Assembly: GCA_964566425.1 (NCBI GenBank)
Contig: CAZMIL010000003.1
Span: 1 to 64,000 of the forward strand
Length of the DNA stretch: 64,000 bases
From: CAZMIL01 sp964566425
Lineage (GTDB): Bacteria; Patescibacteriota; Microgenomatia; UBA1406; GWC2-37-13
Direction of reading: 5' to 3'
The translations under genes and the position numbers were made by a program. Shown here one piece after another: positions 7,687 to 15,099 of the stretch (position 1 is the stretch's first letter; every line of letters starts with the position of its first letter). Under the pieces are notes generated by a model, which was given only the letters and a program-made list of their open reading frames with translations, made no database searches and was not told where the DNA came from.

Positions 7687-9623
7687 TACTTTCTAGGTCT
7701 CCAAATAATCCTATTCTGAAGCCTAATCCAGCTAATTCTTGGGAAAATAGCGCGACTTTTAATGGGAGTATTATAAAAAGCGATGGGAAATATGTTCTTT
7801 TTTACCGTGCGCTTGGCGACGAACAAAAAATTGAGAACAAAAAATTGCAGGTTTCGGTAATCGGCAAGTCAATAAGTGCCGATGGAGTGAATTTTAATCA
7901 ACGATCTGTATTCCTTTCCCCTAAAGATATTTGGGAAAAATACGGCTGCGAAGATCCGAGAGTTACTTATCTAGAAGGAAAATATTTCATTTTTTATACT
8001 GCTCTTTCCAGTTTTCCTCCCGACTTCAAAAATATTCGTGTCGGTGTGGCAATCTCGCCGGATCTTCAGAATATAACTGAGCGACATTTAGTTACGCCCT
8101 TTAATGCTAAAGCGATGGTTATGTTTCCGGAAAAGATAAACGGCAAATATACTGTTATCTTAACCGTAAATACAGATAATCCGCCAACACATATTGCGCT
8201 TGCACAATTTGAAAAGCTTGAAACCTTGTGGGATTTGAATTATTGGCAGGATTGGTATCAAAATTTAAAACAGCACATCGTCCCACTGCGTAGGGTCAAC
8301 AGTGATAATGTAGAGGTTGGCGCAGTGCCGCTAAAGACTTCAGCCGGGTGGGTATTTATTCATTCATATATCAAACATTACTTTAGCGCTAATGTTAAAA
8401 GAGAGTTCAGAATAGAGGCGGTTTTGCTCGACTTAAATGATCCACAAAAAATAATCGGTCGAATAGAAAATCCTCTTTTGATCCCTGAGGAAGAGTACGA
8501 AAAAAAAGGCAACATTTCCGAGGTTGTTTTTCCTGAAGGAGCTTTGGTCCAGGGGAATACGTTACGAGTCTATTACGGTGCCGCAGATACTTACTGTGCT
8601 CTTGCTGAAGCACCTTTTGACGAATTTATGCGCTCTTTTGAAGTGAATCTTCCAGGGACTCTTAAGTGCAACAAATTTCCCCAAAACCCGATCTTAGAGC
8701 CTATTGTGGAACATTCATGGGAGTCAAAAGCTGTATTTAATCCTGGCGCCGTAGAGCTTGAGAATAAAATTTATCTGATTTATCGTGCAGTGTCCGAAGA
8801 GAATGTATCACAGTTTGGATTGGCGATAAGCCAAGACGGATTGTTGATTGACGAGCGGATAGATAAACCGATTTATTCCTTGAGAGCAGATTTTGAAAAG
8901 CCCTTAGAAAATGATAAGCCGGGCGGAGTCGAAGATCCAAGAATTACTAAAATCGGCGATATTTTGTACATGTTTTATACAGCTTATAATGGTAAAACTG
9001 CTCGTCTGGCAATCTCAAGCATTGCTGTGACTGATTTTTTGCAGCGTAAATGGGAGGCTTGGTCTTACCCCAAAGTGATTTCTCCCCCAAAAATAATGGA
9101 TAAAGACGGGATGATTTTTCCGGAAAAGATAAACGACAAATATGTTATTTTTCACCGCATAGAGCCCAATATTTGTATTGATTTTGTCGAAAACCTTGAT
9201 TTTTCAAACGGCTTTTTAAAAACAAAAGGCATTATTACTCCCCACAATCGGACATGGGATGAAAAGAAGATTGGGATAAATACTCCACCTATGAAGACCG
9301 CAGCAGGATGGATCGTTTTTTATCATGGGATAAGTAAAATTGACGGACATTACAGAGTAGGAGCGTTGCTTTTAGATCTTTCAGATGTCACTAAAGTGAT
9401 CGGCTGGACGCCGTACCCAATTCTTGAACCGGAGACCGATTTTGAAGAACGCGGCTTAGTAGACAATGTGGTTTTTCCTTGCGGCTATGTCATCCGGCAA
9501 GATACAATCTATCTCTATTACGGTGGCGCAGATAAAGTAGTCTGCGGCGCAACCGTCTCATTGAAAGCCTTGTTAACCTATCTTCTCAAAAGCACATCCC
9601 GAAAATACCTTGTTTATCCGTAA
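7683..9623 (+). CDS. Tandem GH130 protein with two complete catalytic propellers
   Basis: 646 residues, about twice the family's usual 300-350. Domain 1 (about 1-315) carries GCEDPRV with Asp91; domain 2 (about 330-646) carries GVEDPRI with Asp418; both end in a YYG(A/G)AD motif. A strong AAGGAGG at about 7667 sits inside the preceding gene and the start overlaps its stop. No signal peptide. The duplication suggests a linear array of mannoside-active units, possibly for stepwise turnover of a mannan or mannosylated surface glycan. Whether both sites are active, and whether they use phosphate, is not visible. Confidence 0.85.
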   Translation: MILSRSPNNPILKPNPANSWENSATFNGSIIKSDGKYVLFYRALGDEQKIENKKLQVSVIGKSISADGVNFNQRSVFLSPKDIWEKYGCEDPRVTYLEGKYFIFYTALSSFPPDFKNIRVGVAISPDLQNITERHLVTPFNAKAMVMFPEKINGKYTVILTVNTDNPPTHIALAQFEKLETLWDLNYWQDWYQNLKQHIVPLRRVNSDNVEVGAVPLKTSAGWVFIHSYIKHYFSANVKREFRIEAVLLDLNDPQKIIGRIENPLLIPEEEYEKKGNISEVVFPEGALVQGNTLRVYYGAADTYCALAEAPFDEFMRSFEVNLPGTLKCNKFPQNPILEPIVEHSWESKAVFNPGAVELENKIYLIYRAVSEENVSQFGLAISQDGLLIDERIDKPIYSLRADFEKPLENDKPGGVEDPRITKIGDILYMFYTAYNGKTARLAISSIAVTDFLQRKWEAWSYPKVISPPKIMDKDGMIFPEKINDKYVIFHRIEPNICIDFVENLDFSNGFLKTKGIITPHNRTWDEKKIGINTPPMKTAAGWIVFYHGISKIDGHYRVGALLLDLSDVTKVIGWTPYPILEPETDFEERGLVDNVVFPCGYVIRQDTIYLYYGGADKVVCGATVSLKALLTYLLKSTSRKYLVYP

Positions 9624-9630
9624 AGATTGC

Positions 9631-9719
9631 TGGCGGAGAGGGTGGGATTCGAACCCACGTGAGCATTGCTGCTCGCAGGTTTAGCAAACCTGTGCTTTGG
9701 ACCGCTCAGCCACCTCTCC
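9631..9719 (-). tRNA. tRNA-Ser(GCT)
   Basis: Full cloverleaf on the minus strand with acceptor GGAGAGG/CCTCTCC, anticodon loop reading GCT, a long class II variable arm and an encoded CCA at 9633-9631. It lies just after the GH130 pair and points toward it. Confidence 0.95.
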
Positions 9720-9726
9720 TTTGCAG

Positions 9727-9810
9727 TGCCGCAGAGAGGAGTTGAACCTCTACCTCATTGCTGAGACACGCTCCTGAAGCGTGCGCGTCTGCCAGTTCCG
9801 CCACTGCGGC
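9727..9810 (-). tRNA. tRNA-Leu(CAG)
   Basis: Minus-strand cloverleaf with acceptor GCCGCAG/CTGCGGC, anticodon stem CACGC/GCGTG, loop TTCAGGA giving CAG, and a class II variable arm. CCA is not encoded (CTG follows the discriminator A), unlike the neighbouring tRNA-Ser. Confidence 0.95.
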
Positions 9811-9843
9811 AGCTTTTAAGCTTTCTTATTATACTACTTAAGA

Positions 9844-10929
9844 CTATTTTATTGCTGCGGGAGGAGTGGGGGTGACAGTTGTTCCCGCAATCGCGTTTCT
9901 AATCACTTTATAGATATTTGACCAATTGTCGATTCCTTCTTTGGGAATCAGGATAGCTTGACCGTTGCTTGAAAAACTATCATCAAGATAATCGGCGTCG
10001 GATAAAACCATACGTCTTATTTGATATTTGTTGATGTCGACGATTTCTGTTGCAAATTTTTTAGACAGATCAAAAGGAATATCTGTTTTGACATTATTTT
10101 TAAGCTCATCCATAAGCGGAACAATTTTTGTAACAAAATCAGGACGAAGAATCTTATTTTTTACTGCTTCTAAAAATAATTGCTGGCGTCTGGCGCGGGC
10201 GAAGTCTCCACCGTCTTGAGGGGAATGCCGTGAACGAACAAATTTAAGGGCAGTAGCCCCATCCATATGCTGGAGACCCGCACTAAAATGCAAATTTTCA
10301 TAGCGGCAAGGAAACGCAAGCTGGGGGCTTTGAGTAGCGATTTTTTCTAATTCCGGTAAGTCAGATTCAGACTTCCCACAAAGGTCCTTTTCCCGCCCTT
10401 CGATCGGATATTGTGGATCATCAAAAGCTACCTGGACGTTAATGTCAACTCCACCGAGAATATCGACCATTTTGGTAAAGCCCGCAAAATCAATGGCTAA
10501 GTAGTTATCTATCGGTAAGCCGGTAATTTGTTGAATTCCCGAAAAAAGAATATTTGGAGACTGTTTAACGTCTGGAAAATCTTGAGGGGAAAGATACATT
10601 TCATACAAGGTGTTTACTTTAGCATGGAAGTTCTCACCTGACTTGGTAGGGACTTTTAACCAAACATCACGGGGGATTGAAATTTGAGTAATTTGATTTT
10701 TGGCAAGGTCAATATTAATTACTAAAATAGTATCTGTGAGATACGGACCATCATGACCAGGTCCTCCATAACCGAGAAAAAGAATATTATAGGAAGTTTT
10801 GGCAGTTTGCACTTTTCCATCGTTTTTTTTTGGTGTATAAATACCTTGATAAAACTGGTTAATTTTGATGGAGAAAAAAATGATCAAGCCAAGAAGCACT
10901 CCGCCAAGGATGAGTAAAGCCTTTTTCAT
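9844..10929 (-). CDS. LytR-CpsA-Psr (LCP) family cell-wall ligase
   Basis: 361 residues with an N-terminal membrane anchor (about 4-25) and an extracytoplasmic LCP domain. Family motifs seen are TDTILVINIDL, ISIPRDVWLKVP (the Arg contacting the pyrophosphate lipid), a catalytic-pocket segment around GGVDINV, and KFVRSRH. LCP proteins transfer polyprenyl-linked anionic glycopolymers to peptidoglycan. The C-terminus ends in a short Thr/Pro tail. It stands as a single gene upstream of tRNAs and downstream of sodN, 20 bases apart and in the same direction, so partial co-transcription with sodN is possible. Confidence 0.9.
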   Translation of the reverse strand: MKKALLILGGVLLGLIIFFSIKINQFYQGIYTPKKNDGKVQTAKTSYNILFLGYGGPGHDGPYLTDTILVINIDLAKNQITQISIPRDVWLKVPTKSGENFHAKVNTLYEMYLSPQDFPDVKQSPNILFSGIQQITGLPIDNYLAIDFAGFTKMVDILGGVDINVQVAFDDPQYPIEGREKDLCGKSESDLPELEKIATQSPQLAFPCRYENLHFSAGLQHMDGATALKFVRSRHSPQDGGDFARARRQQLFLEAVKNKILRPDFVTKIVPLMDELKNNVKTDIPFDLSKKFATEIVDINKYQIRRMVLSDADYLDDSFSSNGQAILIPKEGIDNWSNIYKVIRNAIAGTTVTPTPPAAIK

Positions 10930-10949
10930 TATTGACTTTCAAGTATACT

Positions 10950-11339
10950 CTATTTTTTCGTTTGTTTGAAGATTTTGTCGATTTCGGCAATCAGTTCGAG
11001 TAATTTCTTGCCGACATTTGGGTCAACCGAATGTTTAGCTTCTCCGGCCTGTTTGGTAGCTTGCCAAAAAAGATCATGGAGCTTGGGAAATTGTTTAAGG
11101 TGTTCGGGTTTAAAATAATCTGTCCAGAGGACCCAGAGATGGTGTTTAACTAACTCTGCCCTTTCTTCTTTAATAATTAATGCTCTGTGGCGAAAAACCT
11201 CGTCAGAGCTATCCTGATATTTGTTCATGATTGCTAGCACCGATTCGGCCTCGATTCTGGCTTGTGCAGGATCATAAACCCCACAGGGAAGATCGCAATG
11301 ATAGGCGACAGGTGAGCGCATAATCTGAATTCTGTTCAT
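10950..11339 (-). CDS. sodN: Nickel superoxide dismutase precursor
   Basis: The nickel hook HCDLPCGVYDP is intact: His1, Cys2 and Cys6 of the mature enzyme supply the Ni ligands and Tyr9 gates the site. Downstream ARIEAESV and the four-helix pattern match the family. Starting at ATG 11339 gives a 13-residue leader ending in SPVAY, to be removed so that His becomes the N-terminus, leaving 116 residues against about 117 in Streptomyces. The start is supported by TTGAAA-17-TATAGT only 10 bases upstream. The enzyme dismutates superoxide in the cytoplasm. No SodX maturation protease is seen next to it. Confidence 0.93.
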   Translation of the reverse strand: MNRIQIMRSPVAYHCDLPCGVYDPAQARIEAESVLAIMNKYQDSSDEVFRHRALIIKEERAELVKHHLWVLWTDYFKPEHLKQFPKLHDLFWQATKQAGEAKHSVDPNVGKKLLELIAEIDKIFKQTKK

Positions 11340-11349
11340 AGGAAAGTTA

Positions 11350-11378
11350 ACTATAATCTGCGAACAAAAAATTTTCAA
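11350..11378 (-). promoter_or_regulatory. Promoter of sodN (TTGAAA-17-TATAGT)
   Basis: On the minus strand a TTGAAA (11378-11373) and TATAGT (11355-11350) are 17 bases apart, and 10 bases lie between the -10 box and the ATG, leaving a 5' untranslated region of only about 3 bases. No Shine-Dalgarno is present. Confidence 0.65.
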
Positions 11379-11386
11379 GCCCTAAA

Positions 11387-11851
11387 TTATAAACTGAGAG
11401 GAGTATGGAAGAGAGTGGAATAAAAAAAACTGACTTTTTTGGCTAATTCGATCTCCTGATCATAGGTATGATTGAAAAAAGTGAAACGGTAAAGGCCGTC
11501 TGTAAATAGAGGATATTGAAATTGAACAGGATTTTGTAGTTGCCCGTCAATAGAGGCTATTTCTTGGTCATTAAAATAAACTTTCATCAAAATTTTTTGT
11601 GTAGGGGAAGGTAGTTGATTATCTGGTCCGAGAGAAGTTACCTTGAAGAAAATGCGCTGATTTTGTAGTTTATAATCTACAAGCGAATTTTTGGACAAGG
11701 CATTTTTCCACAAGTCAGAAAGGAGAACAGAAGCGGTAACTGTTAATTGAGTCGAAAGTTGCTGGGCTTTTACATTAGGGAGGAGATAAAAAAGACCCAA
11801 AATCAGGATCGAAATGCCCGCCGCCGAAACGGCCCGCCGTCCCCTTATCAT
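11387..11851 (-). CDS. Secreted protein of unknown function
   Basis: 154 residues with a signal peptide or anchor (about residues 8-30, ending near VKA). The rest is beta-rich and includes KVTSLGPDNQLP and MKVYFNDQEIASIDGQL, suggesting an Ig-like or carbohydrate-module fold. Minus-strand TATAAT lies 9 bases before the ATG, so it has its own promoter. It is upstream of sodN in the same direction, but sodN also has its own promoter. I do not recognise the family. Confidence 0.6.
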   Translation of the reverse strand: MIRGRRAVSAAGISILILGLFYLLPNVKAQQLSTQLTVTASVLLSDLWKNALSKNSLVDYKLQNQRIFFKVTSLGPDNQLPSPTQKILMKVYFNDQEIASIDGQLQNPVQFQYPLFTDGLYRFTFFNHTYDQEIELAKKVSFFYSTLFHTPLSL

Positions 11852-11908
11852 ACTTTGCCTATTATAAGGACAAAAGCTGAGATTTCAAGCAGAGAGAATT
11901 AATTACCA

Positions 11909-12280
11909 TTAGGAAGCAAGCCGTGAAATAATTTTCTCTATCTCCCTATCGTTGATGCGGTGATATTTTCCACGATGAGAAAGCAGTGCGCCGGAAAAAG
12001 TCTTGGGGATGTGCATGAGTTCATGAATTAGTGTTTTAATTTGCTCACGTTCGGATAATTTATCAAATTTTCGTGCGTTGACCTCAATAATATAATGCGG
12101 CTGTAATCCTACAACGTCAGTGAAAAGTTTAGCCATCCCCCAGATGCGTGCGTAAGCCCTGGTCTTTGCATCGAAACTACGAATGCAGTGAATATTTTTA
12201 ATCTTGATATGTTTTAGATCGAGACTTTTGACCAACGAGTTAACTTTTTTTTGCACATCGAATGCCTTTTTATAAAGCAT
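11909..12280 (-). CDS. Putative phage-type zinc metallopeptidase
   Basis: 123 residues, soluble. The central HELMHIPKTFSG supplies the HExxH zinc motif (about residues 89-93) and a following LLSHRG supplies a likely third His ligand. The pattern matches the small putative phage metallopeptidase family (PhageMetallopep-like). Substrate unknown. It lies two genes upstream of sodN; a role in trimming the NiSOD leader cannot be excluded but nothing in the sequence supports it. Confidence 0.7.
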   Translation of the reverse strand: MLYKKAFDVQKKVNSLVKSLDLKHIKIKNIHCIRSFDAKTRAYARIWGMAKLFTDVVGLQPHYIIEVNARKFDKLSEREQIKTLIHELMHIPKTFSGALLSHRGKYHRINDREIEKIISRLAS

Positions 12281-12354
12281 AAATTCTTATTTATCATAGC
12301 ATTAATTTTTGCTCTTGACAATTTTTTAAGCTTTTATTAAGCTTATCAGCGTTT

Positions 12355-13005
12355 ATGAAATATCAAAAAGGTAAATCTTCAACATGGGTAATTATCTTGG
12401 TGGTTGTAATTCTTTTTCTTTTAGGTGGCTATTTCTATCTTAACAATCGAGGTTCAGCAAAAGTTGGAGGACCTGCATCAAATCTGCAAAAAACTAATGG
12501 CAATGTTTTCACCAGCATCCAAGATGCGCTTTCAAAATCGCTTTCTTTACAATGTAATTATCCTAATAAAAATGGAGGAGGAAATACCTCCGTTTACATT
12601 AAAGGCGGCGCAGTTAGAATTATGGGCTATGCTACTGCTAACGCCAATCAAGGTCAGCCTCAATATGGTCAGGCCTTGATGAAGGGTGGCAAGATATACA
12701 TTTGGGATGATAAAACCAAACAAGGGATGATGATGAGTTTCAATTTGCAAGAAATGATGAAAAATGCTGGTTCGACCAAGGTTACCGCGGCACCACAACA
12801 GGCAACGAATAATCAAGGCGGAGATTTTCTTAAAGGGCTTGAGCAATACAAAAATTATTGTAAGGCTGCTGTAGTATCTGATTCCTATTTCACTGCCCCG
12901 ACAGACGTAAAATTCGTCGATTTTCAACAACAGATAAAAAACAACGGAGTTGACTATCAAAAAACGATGCAACAATACCAACAACAAGCTCCTGCTGGTC
13001 AATAA
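12355..13005 (+). CDS. Membrane-anchored extracytoplasmic protein
   Basis: 216 residues. A single membrane segment (about 11-30) follows a short basic N-terminus. The outer part is Gly/Gln/Asn-rich and contains two cysteines in the folded core (LQCNYP and NYCKAAV), which could form a disulfide, and a Gln-rich tail. The pattern GGAVRIMGYAT...GGKIYIWDDKTKQGM resembles small LppX-like proteins common in CPR genomes. A TTGACA sits at 12315 with an AAGCTT inverted repeat between it and the start. Function unknown. Confidence 0.65.
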   Translation: MKYQKGKSSTWVIILVVVILFLLGGYFYLNNRGSAKVGGPASNLQKTNGNVFTSIQDALSKSLSLQCNYPNKNGGGNTSVYIKGGAVRIMGYATANANQGQPQYGQALMKGGKIYIWDDKTKQGMMMSFNLQEMMKNAGSTKVTAAPQQATNNQGGDFLKGLEQYKNYCKAAVVSDSYFTAPTDVKFVDFQQQIKNNGVDYQKTMQQYQQQAPAGQ

Positions 13006-13036
13006 TCCTTCGTATGCTAAAATATACTTATTAAAA

Positions 13037-13113
13037 GACCTCGTAGTTCAATTGGATAGAACGTCGGCTTGCGGAGCCGGTGGTTGGGCGTTCGAATCGC
13101 CCCGAGGTCACCA
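13037..13113 (+). tRNA. tRNA-Arg(GCG)
   Basis: Cloverleaf with acceptor GACCTCG/CGAGGTC, anticodon stem TCGGC/GCCGG and loop TTGCGGA, giving anticodon GCG; T arm GGGCG-TTCGAAT-CGCCC; CCA encoded. GCG instead of the usual bacterial ACG means CGC and CGU can be read without A-to-I editing of this tRNA. Confidence 0.93.
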
Positions 13114-13187
13114 GGGGGTGTCGTTCAATGGTAGGACTGCGGTCTCCAAAACCGCCGATGGGAGTTCGATTCTCTCCACCCCTGCCA
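13114..13187 (+). tRNA. tRNA-Trp(CCA)
   Basis: Begins on the base directly after the CCA of tRNA-Arg. Acceptor GGGGGTG/CACCCCT has a G1-U72 wobble; anticodon stem GCGGT/ACCGC with loop CTCCAAA; CCA encoded at 13185-13187. The bases from 13188 to the next gene hold nothing I can identify. Confidence 0.95.
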
Positions 13188-13344
13188 GCGATGAGGCTCG
13201 CGGTATGCTGCTTTAACTTCAGCTGATAGCTTCTACTTTTTCTCTTATGAACCTAGCACTATTTGTCGCCATTGTTTTTAAGGCGAATTTAAAATTCACG
13301 TCAGTCTTAAGTCGACTTAAAATATAGATTAAAAAGTACTGTCG

Positions 13345-14517
13345 TTAAAGAAGTAATAATAAAGCAATTGCCCCAAGGAAGGCAAACATCGCTCCATATA
13401 AAAAGACCGCAAAATGCCCAACCCTATCCCACAATTGACCTGCAATAACACTTGCGAAAAGCCCGGAGAGTCCAAGAGTAGTACTATACCAACCTATGCC
13501 GCTGGCGCGCAACTTTTCCGGTACAAAATCAGTCGAAAAAGCCTTACCGACCGATCTAAAAATTCCCTGATATAAGCCATAAAGAATGAAAAGAATTCCG
13601 ATTAAATAAACATTTTTAGTCAGCGCGAAACCTAAATAAGTAATGAAGAAAATCAATATAGAAATTAGCAAGATCTGTTTGCGGCCGAGCTTATCAGATA
13701 GGTATCCTGAGGGATAAGAGATGAAAGCAGCAACCAAGTTAAAAGCGGCATAAATAAGAATTGTTAAAGCTAAGGGAACGCCTAAATCTTTGGTCTGCAG
13801 AATCAGAAATGAATTGCTGGAATTACCGATACCAAAAAGGGCAATGACCCCTAAGTACTTCCAATATTGTTGGGGAAATTTTTCAGTGCGCACGTCCAGT
13901 TTTGCTTTTGGCTCAATTTTGGTCGCTTTTTCTTTTACAAATAAAATCATCAAAAAAGCTAATAATCCTGGGATGACCGCAAGATAAAAGATGTTACGAA
14001 TATTAGTATTGAGACTGAAAAGCAGGACGATTGCCAATAGTGGCCCCAAAAACGCCCCCAAATTGTCGCCGATCCCCTCCAAACCAAAAGCCTTCCCTCG
14101 GCTTTTTTCATCGGCAGAGGAGGCGATTAGCGCATCACGAGGGGCAGAACGTGTGCCTGTCCCTAATCTATCAAGGAAGCGGCTCCCAAGCACGCCTTGC
14201 CAGGCAGTTGAGAGACCGATTAGTGGTTTTGAGACTGCAGCGAGAAAATATCCGACCAAGGCAACAGGCTTTCTTTTGTGAATCTTGTCTGAAAACCATC
14301 CGGAAACGCCCTGAACAATATTTTGGGTTGCCTCAGCTATTCCTTCAACAATTCCGACAACACTGCCCCCTGTCCTCAATGTTTCAGTGAGGAAAATTGG
14401 CAATATAGGGTAGAGCATTTCGGTTGAAATATCGGCAAATAGACTGCCGAAGGCAAGTAAGACGGTATTGATCGAAAGCCCGTGGAAGTATTTTTTGAAG
14501 CGCGAAGTTTTTCCCAC
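13345..14517 (-). CDS. Major facilitator superfamily transporter
   Basis: 390 residues with about 11-12 membrane segments. The MFS loop 2-3 signature appears as GWFSDKIHKRKP and again in the second half as GYLSDKLGRKQ. RLGTGTRSAPRDALIA is typical of the family branch that includes sugar/drug proton-coupled exporters. The start is set at GTG 14517 because TATAAT (14529-14524) stands 6 bases upstream, the same layout as in other genes here. It is divergent from the ArsR-YHS regulator; a palindromic operator lies nearby, so co-control is possible. Substrate unknown. Confidence 0.85.
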   Translation of the reverse strand: MGKTSRFKKYFHGLSINTVLLAFGSLFADISTEMLYPILPIFLTETLRTGGSVVGIVEGIAEATQNIVQGVSGWFSDKIHKRKPVALVGYFLAAVSKPLIGLSTAWQGVLGSRFLDRLGTGTRSAPRDALIASSADEKSRGKAFGLEGIGDNLGAFLGPLLAIVLLFSLNTNIRNIFYLAVIPGLLAFLMILFVKEKATKIEPKAKLDVRTEKFPQQYWKYLGVIALFGIGNSSNSFLILQTKDLGVPLALTILIYAAFNLVAAFISYPSGYLSDKLGRKQILLISILIFFITYLGFALTKNVYLIGILFILYGLYQGIFRSVGKAFSTDFVPEKLRASGIGWYSTTLGLSGLFASVIAGQLWDRVGHFAVFLYGAMFAFLGAIALLLLL

Positions 14518-14552
14518 CAATTAATTATAAACATTTTTCCTTCTGTTTCCTC

Positions 14553-14581
14553 TTGACAAGCATTTCAATTAATGATATATT
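14553..14581 (+). promoter_or_regulatory. Promoter of the ArsR-YHS operon (TTGACA-17-TATATT)
   Basis: Consensus TTGACA at 14553-14558, 17 bases, TATATT at 14576-14581. The expected transcription start lies about 6 bases before the ATG at 14595. The TTG of the -35 box is in frame with the gene and could be mistaken for its start codon. Confidence 0.75.
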
Positions 14582-14596
14582 CGAAATATCGAATAT
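14577..14596. promoter_or_regulatory. Palindromic operator ATATTCGA-aata-TCGAATAT
   Basis: A perfect 8-bp inverted repeat with a 4-base spacer covers the end of the -10 box, the expected transcription start and the first two bases of the start codon. Binding by the ArsR-type dimer encoded just downstream would block transcription, giving autoregulation. Assignment to that regulator is inference from position. Confidence 0.65.
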
Positions 14597-15071
14597 GTAT
14601 TATGAAGTGTTCAAACTCCACGCCGGACTGCTCAAAGCCCTTTCCCATCCTAAAAGGCTGGAAATAATTCAACTTCTACGAGAACACGAATTGCCGGTGG
14701 GCGAGATTCAAGAGATGCTTGATTTGCCACAGGCGAATCTGAGTCAGCATTTACAGGTCCTTAGGAAAACCGGGGTTGTCAAGACGCGCCGTAATGGTAA
14801 ACAAATTTACTACAGCATTGCTCACAAAAACTTCGTTAAAGCGAGCGATTTATTCCGTGAGATTTTAATTGAAAAAAACCGAAATCAAGTTTCCGACGTT
14901 GTCTTTAGAAAAATGACTGATTTGCTGCCTCTTACTTCTGATCCGGTCTGTGGAATGCGGGTTAGTCCTAAAACCTCGGCTTTTGCTTATAAAGATACTA
15001 ACAACGAATTATTTTTTTGCGGTTCAGGATGTTATGAAAATTTTTTAAAACATCCACATAAATATTTCTAG
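14595..15071 (+). CDS. ArsR-family repressor with C-terminal YHS metal-binding domain
   Basis: 158 residues. Residues about 10-90 form an ArsR winged helix (ALSHPKRLEIIQLL, then recognition helix QANLSQHLQVLRKTGVV). The classical ELCVCDL metal site is replaced by ELPVGEI, so metal sensing is not through alpha-3 cysteines. Residues about 118-158 are a YHS domain (DPVCGMRV...FFCGSGCYENF) with cysteines able to bind Cu, Hg or similar. The ATG at 14595 is chosen from the promoter spacing. It heads an operon of cysteine-rich and membrane proteins, so it is likely a metal-responsive repressor; the metal is not determined. Confidence 0.85.
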   Translation: MYYEVFKLHAGLLKALSHPKRLEIIQLLREHELPVGEIQEMLDLPQANLSQHLQVLRKTGVVKTRRNGKQIYYSIAHKNFVKASDLFREILIEKNRNQVSDVVFRKMTDLLPLTSDPVCGMRVSPKTSAFAYKDTNNELFFCGSGCYENFLKHPHKYF

Positions 15072-15099
15072 GAGCAAAAGACAGATTAATCAGACGAAA

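Noticed and set aside
11909..12280. Phage-type metallopeptidase as the missing NiSOD maturation protease
   Set aside because: Known SodX is of a different peptidase type, the gene is separated from sodN by another gene with its own promoter, and no sequence feature links them.
14553..14594. TTG start codon 42 bases before the ArsR-YHS ATG
   Set aside because: The TTG is part of a consensus TTGACA -35 box with a 17-base spacer and a good -10, and the ArsR fold begins after the later ATG. The same applies to 26325 for the dockerin gene.
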